Positions 34,597 through 44,029 of a stretch of DNA of 64,000 bases are shown here, piece by piece. The notes beneath the pieces were generated by a model, which saw nothing but the letters and a program-made list of their open reading frames with translations, did no database searches and was not told where the DNA came from. Origin of the DNA: Actinoplanes sp. L3-i22 (GTDB taxonomy: Bacteria > Actinomycetota > Actinomycetes > Mycobacteriales > Micromonosporaceae); NCBI RefSeq assembly GCF_019704555.1, contig NZ_AP024745.1, positions 4,968,501 through 5,032,500 of the forward strand, written 5' to 3'. A program made the translations under genes and the position numbers. Numbering within the stretch: the first letter of the stretch is position 1; every line of letters starts with the position of its first letter.

Positions 34597-37314
34597 ATGG
34601 CTCAGACGATGACTGCTCCGGCCGAGGTCGACGAGCGACAGCCGCCGACCGAACTGTTCCGGCACCTGCGTTCCGGGCCGGCCGGGCTGCGCTCGCGCGA
34701 GGCGGCCCGCCGGCTCACCGTGTACGGGCCCAACGAACTGTCCCGCCGGCACACCCGGCGCTGGCCGCGGCAGTTGCTCGCCCAGTTCACCCAGCCGCTC
34801 GCGGTGTTGCTGATGATCGCCGCGGTGCTCGCCTGGGCCGGGCACACCCCCGCGCTGGCGCTGGCCGTGGTCGCGGTCATCCTGCTCAACGCCGCGTTCG
34901 CGTTCGTGCAGGAGCAGCAGGCCGAGCGGGCCGTCGAGGCGCTCGCCGCGTTCCTGCCGGAATCGGCGCGGGTGCTGCGCGACGGGATGCTGATCGAGGC
35001 GCCGGCGCGTGACCTCGTACCCGGGGATGTCGTCGAGATCGCCGAAGGCGATCGCATCTGTGCCGATGCCCGGCTGATCGACGGCAGCGTGGCGGTCGAT
35101 CTGTCCGCCCTCAACGGCGAATCCGTGCCCGCATTGCGCGCCGCCGACGCCGAGCTGGTGCCCGGCCCGTTGCTGGAGGCCCGGGAGCTGGTGTTCAGCG
35201 GCACCTCGTGCACCGCCGGGCAGGCCCGTGCGGTGATCACGCACACCGGGATGCACAGCGAGATCGGACGGATCGCCGCGCTGTCGCAGCGTGGCCGGGC
35301 CGAGGACAGTCCGCTGGAACGGCAGGTCCGCCGGGCCACCTGGATCATCGCGGCCGCCGCGGTGGGTGCCGGGGTGGCGTTCCTGCCGATCGGGGTGCTG
35401 GCCGGGCTCGGCTGGGCCGCCGCGATCAGCTTCGCGATCGGCCTGATCGTCGCCAACGTCCCGGAAGGTCTGCTGCCGACCATCACGCTCGCGCTCGCCG
35501 CCGGAGTCCGGGAACTGGCCCGCGCCGGCGCGGTGGTCAAGCGGCTGTCCGCGGTGGAGACGCTCGGATCGACCACGGTGATCTGCACCGACAAGACCGG
35601 CACGCTGACCGAGAACCGGATGCGGGTCACCGAGCTGTGGCTGTCCGACGGTGAACGCGACGCGGCGACCGCGGCCGGCGACGGCCGCGCCCGGGCCCTG
35701 GCGATCGCGGCCGCCACCTGCACCACCGCCCACCCGGCCGGCGACGGTGCCCCGTCCGACAGTGGCGATCCGACCGAACTGGCCCTGATCCACCTGGCCG
35801 CCGCGCTCGGCGTCCCGGTGCGGGCGACCGTCCGCGACGCCGCCCGCAGCACCCTGTACGCCTTCGACCCGCGCACCAAACGCATGTCCACCGTGACCGG
35901 CGGCCATCTGCACACCAAGGGCGCCCCCGAATCGGTGCTGCCGCTGTGCGCCCGGATCCTCGACAGCACCGGGCGTCCCGCCGAGCTCACCGACGCGCAG
36001 CGCGCGGACGTGTCGGCCGCCGTCGACCGGTACGCCCGCAGCGGCCTGCGCGTGCTGGCCGTGGCCGAGCGCACCGCCGCCGCCGAGGTGCTCTCGGCCG
36101 GGCGGGACAGCGCGGAGAGCGGGCTGACCCTGCTCGGGCTGGTCGCCATGGTCGACCCGCCCCGCGAGGCGGTGCCGGCCGCGGTCGCCGACGCCCACCG
36201 GGCCGGGATCCGGGTGCACGTGATCACCGGCGACTACGGCACGACCGCGGCGACCATCGCCGCTCAGGTCGGGATCGGCGACGGCCACCAGCAGGTGATC
36301 ACCGGCGCCGACCTCGAGGCGATGAGCGACGCGGACCTCGACCGGCTGCTCGGCGACCAGCGCGAGGTGGTCTTCGCCCGCTCGTCGCCGGAGGGCAAGC
36401 TGCGGATCTGCGAGGCGCTGCGGGCACAGGGACACATCGTGGCGATGACCGGCGACGGCGTGAACGACGCCCCGGCGCTGCGCCGTGCCGACATCGGGGT
36501 GGCGATGGGCCGCTCGGGCACGGACGTGGCCCGCGAGGCGGCGACCATGGTGCTCACCGACGACAACTTCGCCACGATCGTGCGCGCGATCGAGGCCGGC
36601 CGCCGGGTCTTCGACAACGTGCGCAAATTCGTGCTCTACATCTTTGCCCACGCCGTACCGGAAGTCGTGCCGTTCTTGATCTTCGCCCTGTCCGGCGGTG
36701 CGGTGCCGTTGCCGCTGACCGTGCTGCAGATCCTCGCCATCGATCTGGGCACCGAGACGCTGCCGGCCCTCGCGCTGGGCCGCGAGCGGGCCGAACCCGG
36801 TCTGATGGATCGGCCGCCGCGGTCCCCGAAGGAGGGCGTGATCGACCGCCGGCTGTTGTGGCGGGCCTGGGGACTGCTCGGCGTCACCTCGGCGATCCTG
36901 GTCTCGGCCGGATTCTTCTGGACCCTGTGGCGCGTCGGCTGGCAGCCCGGGGTGACGCTGCCCGCCGCCGACTACGCGCGGGCCACCACGATGACCTTCG
37001 CCGGGATCGTCGCCTGCCAGATCGGCACCGCGTTCGCCGCCCGCACCGACTACGCCGCGCTGCGCGCGATCGGGGTGTTCAGCAATCGGCTGCTGCTCGG
37101 TGGGATCGCGTTCGAACTGGCCTTCGCCGCCGCGCTGATCTACCTGCCGCCGTTGCGGACGCTGTTCGGCACGGCCGCGCTCGGCGGCACCGAGCTGCTG
37201 TTCCTGACCCCGTTCCCGCTGGTGGTGTGGGGTGTCGACGAGTTCTACCGCGCGCGGCTGCGGCGCCGCGCACCGAAGGAGGAGGAATCATCATGCGAGT
37301 CCACGACATCATGA
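34597..37314 (+). CDS. Cation-transporting P-type ATPase (CtpF-like, P2 family)
   Basis: A 905-aa P-type ATPase. An N-terminal cation ATPase domain (residues 15-80) leads to an actuator with [13 protein letters not shown] and LNGESVP. Membrane helix 4 has [10 protein letters not shown], as in Ca2+ and Na+/K+ ATPases rather than heavy-metal pumps. The phosphorylated residue is D332 in [11 protein letters not shown], with [12 protein letters not shown] and the hinge following. Helices 5 and 6 ([33 protein letters not shown]) carry acidic ligands. It resembles mycobacterial CtpF, a DosR regulon ATPase. A DosR-type box ends 36 bp before the ATG, so the transcript may have almost no leader. Its 3' end overlaps the CBS gene by 22 nt, implying an operon. 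Confidence 0.9.
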   Translation: MAQTMTAPAEVDERQPPTELFRHLRSGPAGLRSREAARRLTVYGPNELSRRHTRRWPRQLLAQFTQPLAVLLMIAAVLAWAGHTPALALAVVAVILLNAAFAFVQEQQAERAVEALAAFLPESARVLRDGMLIEAPARDLVPGDVVEIAEGDRICADARLIDGSVAVDLSALNGESVPALRAADAELVPGPLLEARELVFSGTSCTAGQARAVITHTGMHSEIGRIAALSQRGRAEDSPLERQVRRATWIIAAAAVGAGVAFLPIGVLAGLGWAAAISFAIGLIVANVPEGLLPTITLALAAGVRELARAGAVVKRLSAVETLGSTTVICTDKTGTLTENRMRVTELWLSDGERDAATAAGDGRARALAIAAATCTTAHPAGDGAPSDSGDPTELALIHLAAALGVPVRATVRDAARSTLYAFDPRTKRMSTVTGGHLHTKGAPESVLPLCARILDSTGRPAELTDAQRADVSAAVDRYARSGLRVLAVAERTAAAEVLSAGRDSAESGLTLLGLVAMVDPPREAVPAAVADAHRAGIRVHVITGDYGTTAATIAAQVGIGDGHQQVITGADLEAMSDADLDRLLGDQREVVFARSSPEGKLRICEALRAQGHIVAMTGDGVNDAPALRRADIGVAMGRSGTDVAREAATMVLTDDNFATIVRAIEAGRRVFDNVRKFVLYIFAHAVPEVVPFLIFALSGGAVPLPLTVLQILAIDLGTETLPALALGRERAEPGLMDRPPRSPKEGVIDRRLLWRAWGLLGVTSAILVSAGFFWTLWRVGWQPGVTLPAADYARATTMTFAGIVACQIGTAFAARTDYAALRAIGVFSNRLLLGGIAFELAFAAALIYLPPLRTLFGTAALGGTELLFLTPFPLVVWGVDEFYRARLRRRAPKEEESSCESTTS

Positions 37315-37934
37315 CCAGCCCGGCCCAGGTCGTCCGGCCCGACGCGCCGGTGGAGACGGCCGCCGACCTGATGACCACGTATGCGGTCACCGCCCTGCCC
37401 GTGGTGGACACCGGCGACCGCCTGCTCGGCATGGTCAGCGACAGCGACCTGCTGTGGCATCGGGTCCCCGCCGAGCCACGAACCGATCCGATCCGGCATC
37501 CCGACGTCGTCGTCCACCCCGGGCACCGGCCCGGCGTGGTGGTCGAGGTGATGTCCGACCACCCGGTCGTGGTCGGACCCGGCGCCGACGTGGCCGACGC
37601 CGCCCAGCTGATGCTGGAGCACGACGTACGCAGCCTGCCGGTGGTCGAGGACGGCGTGGTCGTCGGCGTCGTCAGCCGCCGCGACATCCTGCGGGCGGTG
37701 GTCCGCGACGACAGCGTGCTGGCCGCGGACGTGCGGCGCCGGCTCGACGACTACGCGGGTCGCCGCGACCGGTGGACCGTCTCGGCCGAGGCCGGCGTGA
37801 TCACCGTTGCCGGGGAATTCCCGAACGAGCAGCAGCGCGCGGTCGTCGCCCTGCTGGCCCGCACGGTTCCCGGTGTCGCCGCGGTCCGCCTGCCCGGCGA
37901 GCCCGCCGCCGACGAGGCGCCCGTGCCGGCCTAG
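37293..37934 (+). CDS. CBS domain pair with C-terminal BON-like domain
   Basis: A 213-aa protein. Residues 1-58 and 76-132 are CBS domains ([76 protein letters not shown]) that would form one adenine-nucleotide-binding Bateman module. Residues 150-205 resemble a BON domain ([40 protein letters not shown]), often linked to membranes or lipids. The ATG at 37293 follows AAGGAGGAGG inside the ATPase 3' end, so it is cotranscribed and could regulate that pump. Mycobacterial Hrp1 (a CBS protein) is a DosR regulon member. A strong bidirectional terminator follows. Confidence 0.88.
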   Translation: MRVHDIMTSPAQVVRPDAPVETAADLMTTYAVTALPVVDTGDRLLGMVSDSDLLWHRVPAEPRTDPIRHPDVVVHPGHRPGVVVEVMSDHPVVVGPGADVADAAQLMLEHDVRSLPVVEDGVVVGVVSRRDILRAVVRDDSVLAADVRRRLDDYAGRRDRWTVSAEAGVITVAGEFPNEQQRAVVALLARTVPGVAAVRLPGEPAADEAPVPA

Positions 37935-37951
37935 CGGTTGCGGGTGCGCGA

Positions 37952-37980
37952 GGGCCCCGGGCGGTCACCGCCCGGGGCCC
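37952..37980. terminator. Bidirectional terminator hairpin
   Basis: GGGCCCCGGGCGG (37952-37964) pairs with CCGCCCGGGGCCC (37968-37980) across TCA. It separates the convergent CBS-BON and universal stress genes. Confidence 0.7.
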
Positions 37981-38022
37981 CGGTGTGGGCGCGATCTCGT
38001 CGGCCCGGGGAAAGGTCCAGGA

Positions 38023-38862
38023 TCAGGCCCGCATCAGGGTGTCGTGCACCACCGCGACCGTGCAGGAGCTGTGGCGCAGCAGGTGCTGGCTGACCGAGCC
38101 GAGCAGCAACCCCTGCACGACATTGCGGCCCCGGCTGCCGACGACCACGAGCTGGGCGGCGGCACTCTCCCGGACCAGCGCCGCCGCCGGGTGCTCCACG
38201 ATCGCCTCGGACTCCACCGTGATCTCCGGGAAGGTGTCCCGCGTCTCGATCACCAGCGAGTCGAGGCGATCCCGCTCGCGGTCGCGCGCCTGGGCCAGCG
38301 GCCACGCCTGCACCACGCGGAGCGGCACCCGGCGGGCGGACGCCTGCGCCGCGGCGAAGTCCAGCACCGGCGTCGCCAGCGCGGAGCCGTCGATTCCGGC
38401 CACCACCCGGGCGTTGCTGGAAGCGGCGCCACGGATGACCACCACCGGGCAGTGGGCGTGCGCGCTGACCGCGGAGCTGACCGAGCCGAGCAGGTCCGCC
38501 ACCGCGCTGTGGCCGCGGCCGCCGACCACGATCAGCCGGGCGCGGCGGGACCGGTCGATGAGCGCGGGCCCGGGGAAGGCGCGCACGGTCTTCGTGGTCA
38601 CGTCCACCATCGGGTGGGTCTGCCGCGCCGTGGCCAGGGCACGCTCCATCATGCCGCCGATGACCTCGACGGCGTAGCTGTCCGGGCGGTCCGGTCCGGA
38701 CGAGGCGCCACCGGTCGGCGTCCAGGCCGGCCACTCGTCGGCGTAGAACAGCTCGACCGGGCAGTGGGTGCGGTCCGCCTCGTCCAGCGTCCAGTCGAGC
38801 GCGGCACGGGCGAGCGGCGAACCGTCGTACCCAATAATGATCTTTTTCAGCATGGTGATCAC
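38023..38862 (-). CDS. Universal stress protein (tandem USP domains)
   Basis: A 279-aa tandem USP. The second domain has a full G-2X-G-9X-GS motif (GSRGRNVVQGLLLGS) and the first a version shortened by one residue (GGRGHSAVADLLGS). Both start with the usual IIIGYDGSPLARAAL / VVAGIDGSALATPVL Asp-containing strand. The GTG at 38862 has GAGGAG at a 7-nt spacing; an ATG four codons later is an alternative. It is a close paralogue of the USP at 51525-52358 (same DEADRT, YADEWP and IGGMLE/IGGMME elements), suggesting duplication within the island. A DosR-type box at 39006 lies 144 bp upstream. Confidence 0.9.
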   Translation of the reverse strand: MITMLKKIIIGYDGSPLARAALDWTLDEADRTHCPVELFYADEWPAWTPTGGASSGPDRPDSYAVEVIGGMMERALATARQTHPMVDVTTKTVRAFPGPALIDRSRRARLIVVGGRGHSAVADLLGSVSSAVSAHAHCPVVVIRGAASSNARVVAGIDGSALATPVLDFAAAQASARRVPLRVVQAWPLAQARDRERDRLDSLVIETRDTFPEITVESEAIVEHPAAALVRESAAAQLVVVGSRGRNVVQGLLLGSVSQHLLRHSSCTVAVVHDTLMRA

Positions 38863-39005
38863 CCGCGCTCCTCGACGCCCGCGGCGCCCCCACCGGCCGG
38901 TCGCGTCGCCGGTGCCCGTCTTGACGACGGTGGGTCTGGTGGCTCGACGGCCACGCTGGTCGTTCCGGCGGCGGTGACGCTCCGGGTGGGGCCGGAGGGG
39001 CGCCT

Positions 39006-39019
39006 GGGATCAGCGTCCC
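39006..39019 (-). promoter_or_regulatory. DosR-type box (imperfect)
   Basis: On the minus strand GGGAC-GCTG-ATCCC, 144 bp upstream of the universal stress gene. Confidence 0.4.
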
Positions 39020-39060
39020 TCGGGATCGGTGGCGCCGGACAGTGTCGTAGGTCCTGACTG

Positions 39061-39074
39061 CTGCCATTCGGCCC
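39061..39074 (+). promoter_or_regulatory. DosR-type box
   Basis: CTGCC-ATTC-GGCCC, 72 bp before the alcohol dehydrogenase start. It shares CC-ATTC-GGCCC with the site upstream of hsp20. Confidence 0.45.
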
Positions 39075-39145
39075 TATCGGCGCCCCCGCCGCCCGCGCAC
39101 GCTTCAGGGGCAGACGAAATCCTTCAACGACGAAGGAGAAAGACC

Positions 39146-40183
39146 ATGAAGGCACTTGTGTACGGCGGAGCCGGACAGCGCACCTGGGCCGAGGTCCCGG
39201 ACGCCACCATCCACGATCCACACGACGCGGTGATCCGCGTGGACGCGGTCACCATCTGCGGAACCGACCTGCACATCCTGGCCGGGGACGTGCCCGAGAC
39301 GACACCCGGGCGGATCCTCGGGCACGAGGCGGTCGGCACCGTGGTCCAGACCGGCGCGGCGGTGAGCCGGCTGGCGGTCGGCGACCGGGTGCTGGCCTCG
39401 TGCATCACGGCCTGCGGCAGCTGCCGGTTCTGCCGCGAGGGGCACTACGGGCAGTGCCGCGGCGGGGGCGGCTGGCGGCTGGGCCATCACCTCGACGGGG
39501 TGCAGGCCGAGCTCGCCCGGATCCCGTTCGCCGAGCTGTCCACCTACCAGCTGCCCAAGGGCCTGCCCGACGAGCAGGCGGTGCTGCTGGCCGACATCCT
39601 GCCGACCGCGTACGAGGTCGGCGTGCTCAACGGCGGCGTCCGCCCGGGCGACACGGTGGTGGTGATCGGCGCGGGCCCGATCGGGCTGGCCGCGATCATC
39701 ACCGCGCGGTTGTTCTCGCCGGCGCACATCGTGGCGATCGACAAGGCGGAGAGCCGGTTGCAGGCGGCCAAGAACCTGGGCGCCGACATCACCCTGATTC
39801 CGGAGCGGGTGCCGCTGGGCTCGATCCGTGCGCTCACCGGCGGCCTGGGCGCGGACGTGGTGATGGAGGCGGTCGGCATTCCGGAGACCTTCGAGATGTG
39901 CCAGAGCCTGGTGCGTCCCGGCGGCCGGATCGCCAACATCGGGGTGCACGGCAAGCCCGCGACGCTGCACCTGGAGGAGCTCTGGATCAAGAACGTCACG
40001 ATCACCACCGGGCTGGTGGACACCTACTCGACCCCGCGGCTGCTGGACATGCTGGTCGCGGGGCAGTTCGACGTCGCGCCGATCATCACGCACCGGTTCG
40101 GCCTGGACGAGTTCGAGCAGGCGTACGACGTGTTCGCCCAGCCGGCGCGCACCGGGGCGCTCAAGGTGGTCCTCAGCCGGTGA
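39146..40183 (+). CDS. Zinc-dependent medium-chain alcohol dehydrogenase
   Basis: A 345-aa MDR-family enzyme. The ATG at 39146 follows GAAGGAGAAAG. Catalytic zinc ligands are C38 (TICGTDLH) and H60-E61 (ILGHEAVG). The structural zinc site is present with C90, C93, C96 and C104. The Rossmann fingerprint GAGPIGLAA and the acidic residue after the next strand (IVAIDKAESR) indicate NAD(H) preference. It would interconvert an alcohol and its aldehyde or ketone; the substrate is not evident, though class members act on isopropanol, threonine or formaldehyde adducts. Under oxygen limitation it could regenerate NAD+. It has its own DosR-type box. Confidence 0.9.
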   Translation: MKALVYGGAGQRTWAEVPDATIHDPHDAVIRVDAVTICGTDLHILAGDVPETTPGRILGHEAVGTVVQTGAAVSRLAVGDRVLASCITACGSCRFCREGHYGQCRGGGGWRLGHHLDGVQAELARIPFAELSTYQLPKGLPDEQAVLLADILPTAYEVGVLNGGVRPGDTVVVIGAGPIGLAAIITARLFSPAHIVAIDKAESRLQAAKNLGADITLIPERVPLGSIRALTGGLGADVVMEAVGIPETFEMCQSLVRPGGRIANIGVHGKPATLHLEELWIKNVTITTGLVDTYSTPRLLDMLVAGQFDVAPIITHRFGLDEFEQAYDVFAQPARTGALKVVLSR

Positions 40184-40212
40184 GCCGGGGTGCCGAAGGT
40201 CGTGCCAACTCG

Positions 40213-40226
40213 GGGACATCGGCTCT
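40213..40226 (+). promoter_or_regulatory. DosR-type box (imperfect)
   Basis: GGGAC-ATCG-GCTCT, 57 bp before the 89-aa hypothetical gene. Confidence 0.45.
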
Positions 40227-40282
40227 GACGGCAGTTAGCAGTGCGCGGCTAACCTGCTAATTGAAGAGGAAGGGAGGTTGCG

Positions 40283-40552
40283 ATGACCACCACGACCACC
40301 CGGCCCGCCAAGCAGGCCGAGCAGAGCAAGGAGCCGGTCCCCGCCGCGAAACGGCGCCAGATCGGCCGGGAGATCGGCACTCTGGCCGTGAACGTCTACG
40401 AGCGTGGCGTCGCCGGCTTCGTCGCGTTCGAGAAGGACGCCGCGAAGATCACGCCGTACCCGTGGATGAAGAACACGCTCGCCGTGAGCGCGGGACTCAT
40501 CGAGGACGTCGGCGCGGCCTACGTCCGGACGGCCCGTCAGATTCTGCGATGA
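40283..40552 (+). CDS. Small hypothetical protein of the dormancy island
   Basis: An 89-aa protein that I do not recognise. The ATG at 40283 follows GGAAGGGAGG. The first 25 residues are Thr/Lys-rich and disordered. The remainder looks helical and amphipathic (REIGTLAVNVYERGVAGFVAFEKDAAKI, ENTL-like turn PYPWMKNTLAVSAGLIEDVGAAYVRTARQIL). There is no signal peptide or true membrane span. An upstream DosR-type box and a strong downstream terminator make it a monocistronic, probably hypoxia-induced gene. The helical surface could bind membranes or a partner; this is speculation. Confidence 0.75.
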   Translation: MTTTTTRPAKQAEQSKEPVPAAKRRQIGREIGTLAVNVYERGVAGFVAFEKDAAKITPYPWMKNTLAVSAGLIEDVGAAYVRTARQILR

Positions 40553-40562
40553 CCGCCGCCGT

Positions 40563-40597
40563 GGGCGGCCCGGGACCACTCAGGTCCCGGGCCGCCC
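40563..40597. terminator. Bidirectional terminator hairpin
   Basis: GGGCGGCCCGGGACC (40563-40577), loop ACTCA, GGTCCCGGGCCGCCC (40583-40597): a perfect 15-bp stem. It also contains the stop region of the convergent XRE gene. Confidence 0.7.
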
Positions 40598-40969
40598 GTC
40601 GTTTGCGGGACCGCGTTCGCGCCCGCGCCGGGCGATCGTGACCTGGGCCATGGCGGAGTAGACCTCGCCGAGCGCCTGCCGCTGCCGGGCGGTGAGGTTC
40701 GGGTCCGCCGCGATCGCCCGCAGCACTTCCGGCGGCCCGGGCGTCGCCGGGCTCGCCTGCGCCACCAGCGCGTCGGCCGTGGTCCGCAACGAGGTCGCGA
40801 TCGCGTGCAGCACCCGCCCGGACGGCGCGCGCAGCCCACGCTCGATCTGCGACAGGTACGGGTTGGAGATCCCCACCATGGATGCCAGCTGCCGCATCGA
40901 CAGCTCGGCCAGTTCCCGCTGCCGCCGGATGATCTCCCCGAGCGTCACCCGGGACTCCTCGTCCTCCAT
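40580..40969 (-). CDS. XRE-family helix-turn-helix regulator
   Basis: A 129-aa protein. I chose the ATG at 40969 (MEDEESRVTLGEII), since the frame upstream of it lacks protein-like sequence. Residues 8-62 form the XRE/Cro helix-turn-helix: LGEIIRRQRELAELSMRQLASMVGISNPYLSQIERGLRAPS. The tail is helical (LTARQRQALGEVYSAMAQVTIARR). Small XRE proteins with this layout in mycobacteria (Rv2021c-like, ClgR-like) regulate stress genes. It is divergent from the wax-ester synthase with a perfect DosR-type box between them, so it may be a second-tier regulator of lipid storage. Confidence 0.85.
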   Translation of the reverse strand: MEDEESRVTLGEIIRRQRELAELSMRQLASMVGISNPYLSQIERGLRAPSGRVLHAIATSLRTTADALVAQASPATPGPPEVLRAIAADPNLTARQRQALGEVYSAMAQVTIARRGRERGPANDGRPGT

Positions 40970-41004
40970 GGTTACGAATGGTGACACGAGCCGACCGGCA
41001 GGAC

Positions 41005-41018
41005 GGGACATCCGGCCC
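41005..41018 (+). promoter_or_regulatory. DosR-type box
   Basis: GGGAC-ATCC-GGCCC, a full match, 36 bp from the XRE start and 66 bp from the WS/DGAT start. Confidence 0.6.
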
Positions 41019-41084
41019 TGCCCGGGGGCGGCCTCCGGAGCCACGGTGAAGGGGTTGATGACCCACCGCGCGAAGGGGACTGTC

Positions 41085-42503
41085 ATGGATCAACTGAGCC
41101 CGCTGGACACGTCCTTCCTGGATGCCGAGGACGAGGACCCGCACGTCTCGCTGGCCATCTCGTCGACCGCGGTGCTGGACGGGCCCGCGCCCGGCCTGCA
41201 GGAGTTCGCCGCGCTGATCCGGGGCCGGCTGCCGCTGGTGCCGCGATACCGGCAGCGGGTGCGCCGGGTGCCGTTCAACCTGGGCCGCCCGGTCTGGGTC
41301 GACGACCCCGGCTTCGATCTCGACTACCACCTGCGGCGCACCGCGCTGCCGGCGCCCGGCGGCGACGCCGAGCTGGCGAACCTGGTGGGCCGGGTGATGA
41401 GCCAGCGCATGGACCGCGACCACCCGCTCTGGGAGGACTGGCTGATCGAGGGGCTTCCGCAGGGCCGCTGGGCGCTGCTGTCCAAGGTGCACCACTGCCT
41501 GCTCGACGGGATCTCCGGCAACGAGCTGTACCGGATCATCTGTGACACCGGCCCGGAGCCCGGCGCACCGGTCCCGGACCCGTGGACGCCCGAGCCCGCC
41601 GCCGGCGCCCTGGGGCTGTCGCTCGGCGCGCTCGGCGACCTCGCCCGGTTCCCGCTCGACCAGGCCCGGCTGCTGTGGGCGACGCTGCGCGACCCGGGCC
41701 CGGCCGGCGAGACCGCCGCCGGGCTGGCCGTGCTGGCCGAGGGGTTCCTGCCGGCCACCGAGACTTCGCTGCTCGGCCCGGTCGGCCAGGCCCGCCGGTA
41801 CGCGATCGCCCGGGCACCACTGGCCCAGCTGGCCGAGACCGCCCACGCGCACGGCGTGACCGTCAACGACGTCTACCTGGCCGCGGTCGCCGGCGCGCTG
41901 CGCCGGCTGCTGCTGAGCCGGGGCGAAGAGCCCGATCCGTACGCCGTGCGCACGCTCGTGCCGGTCAGCACCCGGCGCGCCGACCAGCACGACCGGCTCG
42001 ACAACCGGCTCTCCGCGCTGCTGGTGCAGCTGCCGGTCGAGCTCGCCGACCCGGTCGCCCGGGTGGCCGCGGTGCACCAGCGCATCGCCGGCCTGCGCGC
42101 CGCCCACGAGGTCGAGGCGACCGCCGGGCTGATCGATCTGGCCGACCACGAGCCGTTCGCCGCGGTGTCGCTGCTGATCCGCACCGCGTTGCGGCTGCCG
42201 CAGCGGGCGCTCTCGACCGTCACCACCAACGTGCCCGGCCCCCGCAACGGCCTCTACATCCTGGGCCGCCCGATCCGCGAGATCCTGCCGTACGTGCCGA
42301 TCGGCGACCGGATGCGGGTCGGCGTGGCCGCCTTCACCTACACCGATCAGGCCGCGTTCGGCGTCACCACCGACCAGGTCGCCGTGCCCGAGGCCGGTGA
42401 CCTGGCCGGCTGGCTGGCCCAGGAGCTGACCGCGCTGCACGAGACGGCGCCGCGCGGCAAGCGCCGGCGGCGGTCCGCGACCACGGCCCGGCGGCCGGCC
42501 TGA
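41085..42503 (+). CDS. Wax ester synthase / diacylglycerol acyltransferase (WS/DGAT)
   Basis: A 472-aa enzyme of the WS/DGAT family, which joins acyl-CoA to diacylglycerol or a long-chain alcohol to make triacylglycerol or wax ester. It opens with MDQLSPLDTSFLDAED, as in mycobacterial Tgs proteins. The catalytic HHxxxDG motif is intact (HHCLLDG, 136-142), followed by TVNDVYLAAVAGALRR and NVPGPRNGLYILGRPI, all family hallmarks. The ATG at 41085 follows CGAAGGGG. The DosR regulon of M. tuberculosis includes tgs1, the main TAG synthase of dormancy. The acyl-CoA ligase gene is 20 bp downstream in the same operon. Confidence 0.92.
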   Translation: MDQLSPLDTSFLDAEDEDPHVSLAISSTAVLDGPAPGLQEFAALIRGRLPLVPRYRQRVRRVPFNLGRPVWVDDPGFDLDYHLRRTALPAPGGDAELANLVGRVMSQRMDRDHPLWEDWLIEGLPQGRWALLSKVHHCLLDGISGNELYRIICDTGPEPGAPVPDPWTPEPAAGALGLSLGALGDLARFPLDQARLLWATLRDPGPAGETAAGLAVLAEGFLPATETSLLGPVGQARRYAIARAPLAQLAETAHAHGVTVNDVYLAAVAGALRRLLLSRGEEPDPYAVRTLVPVSTRRADQHDRLDNRLSALLVQLPVELADPVARVAAVHQRIAGLRAAHEVEATAGLIDLADHEPFAAVSLLIRTALRLPQRALSTVTTNVPGPRNGLYILGRPIREILPYVPIGDRMRVGVAAFTYTDQAAFGVTTDQVAVPEAGDLAGWLAQELTALHETAPRGKRRRRSATTARRPA

Positions 42504-42523
42504 GCACAGAAACGGAGCCGACG

Positions 42524-44029
42524 ATGTTGAACCTCGCAGTCATCCTGCGCGAGTCGGCGAACGCCCGTCCCGGCGCGCCGGCGATCATCTGCGATCAGGG
42601 CGCCATGACGTACGCCGAACTCGACGCCCGGTCCGACGCGGTGGCCGCGGCCCTGACCGCCCGCGGCGTGCGGCCCGGCGACCGGGTCGCCCTGCAGCTG
42701 CCGAACGTGCCGGAGTTCCCGATCGCCTTCTACGGCATCCTCAAGGCGGGCGCGGTGGCCGTCCCGCTCAACGTCCTGCTGCGCGCCCCGGAGATCGCCT
42801 ACCAGCTGAGCGACTCCGGCACCCGCCTGCTGATCACCTGGGGCACGCTGCTCGGTGACGCCACCAAGGGCGCGGCGCAGGCCGGGGTGGCCGACTGCTA
42901 CGCCGCGGGCCCGGGGCCGGTCGATCCGGTGCGTCCGTTCGCCGAGCTGACCGTGCCGGTGCCGCTGCGGCAGCCGCTGGCCGACCGGGAACCGCAGGAC
43001 GTCGCGGCGATCGTCTACACCTCCGGTACCACCGGACGGCCCAAGGGGGCCGAGCTGACCCACCTGCAGCTGTACATGAACGCCGACATCCCGGGCCGGC
43101 TGTTCGAGCTGCGCCCCGACGACGTGGTGCTCACCGTGCTGCCGCTGTTCCACGTCTTCGGCCTGTCCAGCACGATGAACGCCGGGATCCGCTTCGGCGC
43201 GGCGCTGTCGCTGGTGCCACGGTTCACCCCGGACGCCGTGCTCGGTGCGATCGCCCGGGACCGGGCCACCATCTTCGACGGCGTGCCCACCATGTTCACC
43301 GCGCTGCTGGCACATCCGGATGCCGCCCGCTACGACACCTCCTGCCTGCGGGTCTGCATCTCCGGTGGCGACGCGATCCCGGCGCCGGTGATGGACGGCT
43401 TCGAACAGCGCTTCGGGGTGCCGATCCTGGAGGGCTACGGGATGACCGAGACCGCCGCGACCATCTCGTTCAACTGCACCGAGAAGGACCGCCGGGTCTA
43501 CAGCGTCGGGCGCCCGGTCTGGGGCGTCGAGGTGCAGGTCTGGGACGAGTCCGGGTATCCGCTGCCGGCCGGATCGTCGAACGTGGGGGAGCTGGTCACC
43601 CGCGGCTACCACACGATGCGCGGCTACCACGACGACCCGGCGGCCACCGCGGAGGCGTTCGCGGGCGGCTGGTTCCACACCGGCGACCTGGGATATTTCG
43701 ACGCCGACGGCTTCCTGTTCATCGTCGACCGGAAGAAGGAGATCATCATCCGGGGCGGGTACAACGTCTACCCCCGGGAGGTGGAGGAGGTGCTGCACCA
43801 GCACCCCGGCATCCTGACGGCGGCGGTGATCGGTGTCCCCGACGAGCGGCTCGGCCAGGAGGTCAAGGCGTTCGTGGTGCCGCGGCCCGGGCCGGCACCC
43901 ACCGCGGCCGAGGTGATCGCGCACTGCCGCGAACGGCTCGCCGCGTACAAGTACCCGCGCGTCGTCGAACTCCGCAGCAGCCTGCCGCTCAGCGGCGCCG
44001 GCAAGGTGCTCAAGAAGGAACTGCGCTGA
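42524..44029 (+). CDS. Long-chain fatty acid-CoA ligase (AMP-binding, FadD-like)
   Basis: A 501-aa ANL-superfamily enzyme that activates a fatty acid with ATP and CoA through an acyl-adenylate. Motif A3 is YTSGTTGRPKG (165-175). YGMTETAA, GDLGYFDADGFLFIVDRKKEIIIRGGYNVYPREVEE and the C-terminal lysine motif (SGAGKVLKKEL) are all present, so it appears fully functional. The ATG at 42524 follows ACGGAG. Being 20 bp behind the WS/DGAT gene, it probably supplies its acyl-CoA. Its last 20 nt overlap the convergent HAD-acyltransferase gene. Confidence 0.9.
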   Translation: MLNLAVILRESANARPGAPAIICDQGAMTYAELDARSDAVAAALTARGVRPGDRVALQLPNVPEFPIAFYGILKAGAVAVPLNVLLRAPEIAYQLSDSGTRLLITWGTLLGDATKGAAQAGVADCYAAGPGPVDPVRPFAELTVPVPLRQPLADREPQDVAAIVYTSGTTGRPKGAELTHLQLYMNADIPGRLFELRPDDVVLTVLPLFHVFGLSSTMNAGIRFGAALSLVPRFTPDAVLGAIARDRATIFDGVPTMFTALLAHPDAARYDTSCLRVCISGGDAIPAPVMDGFEQRFGVPILEGYGMTETAATISFNCTEKDRRVYSVGRPVWGVEVQVWDESGYPLPAGSSNVGELVTRGYHTMRGYHDDPAATAEAFAGGWFHTGDLGYFDADGFLFIVDRKKEIIIRGGYNVYPREVEEVLHQHPGILTAAVIGVPDERLGQEVKAFVVPRPGPAPTAAEVIAHCRERLAAYKYPRVVELRSSLPLSGAGKVLKKELR

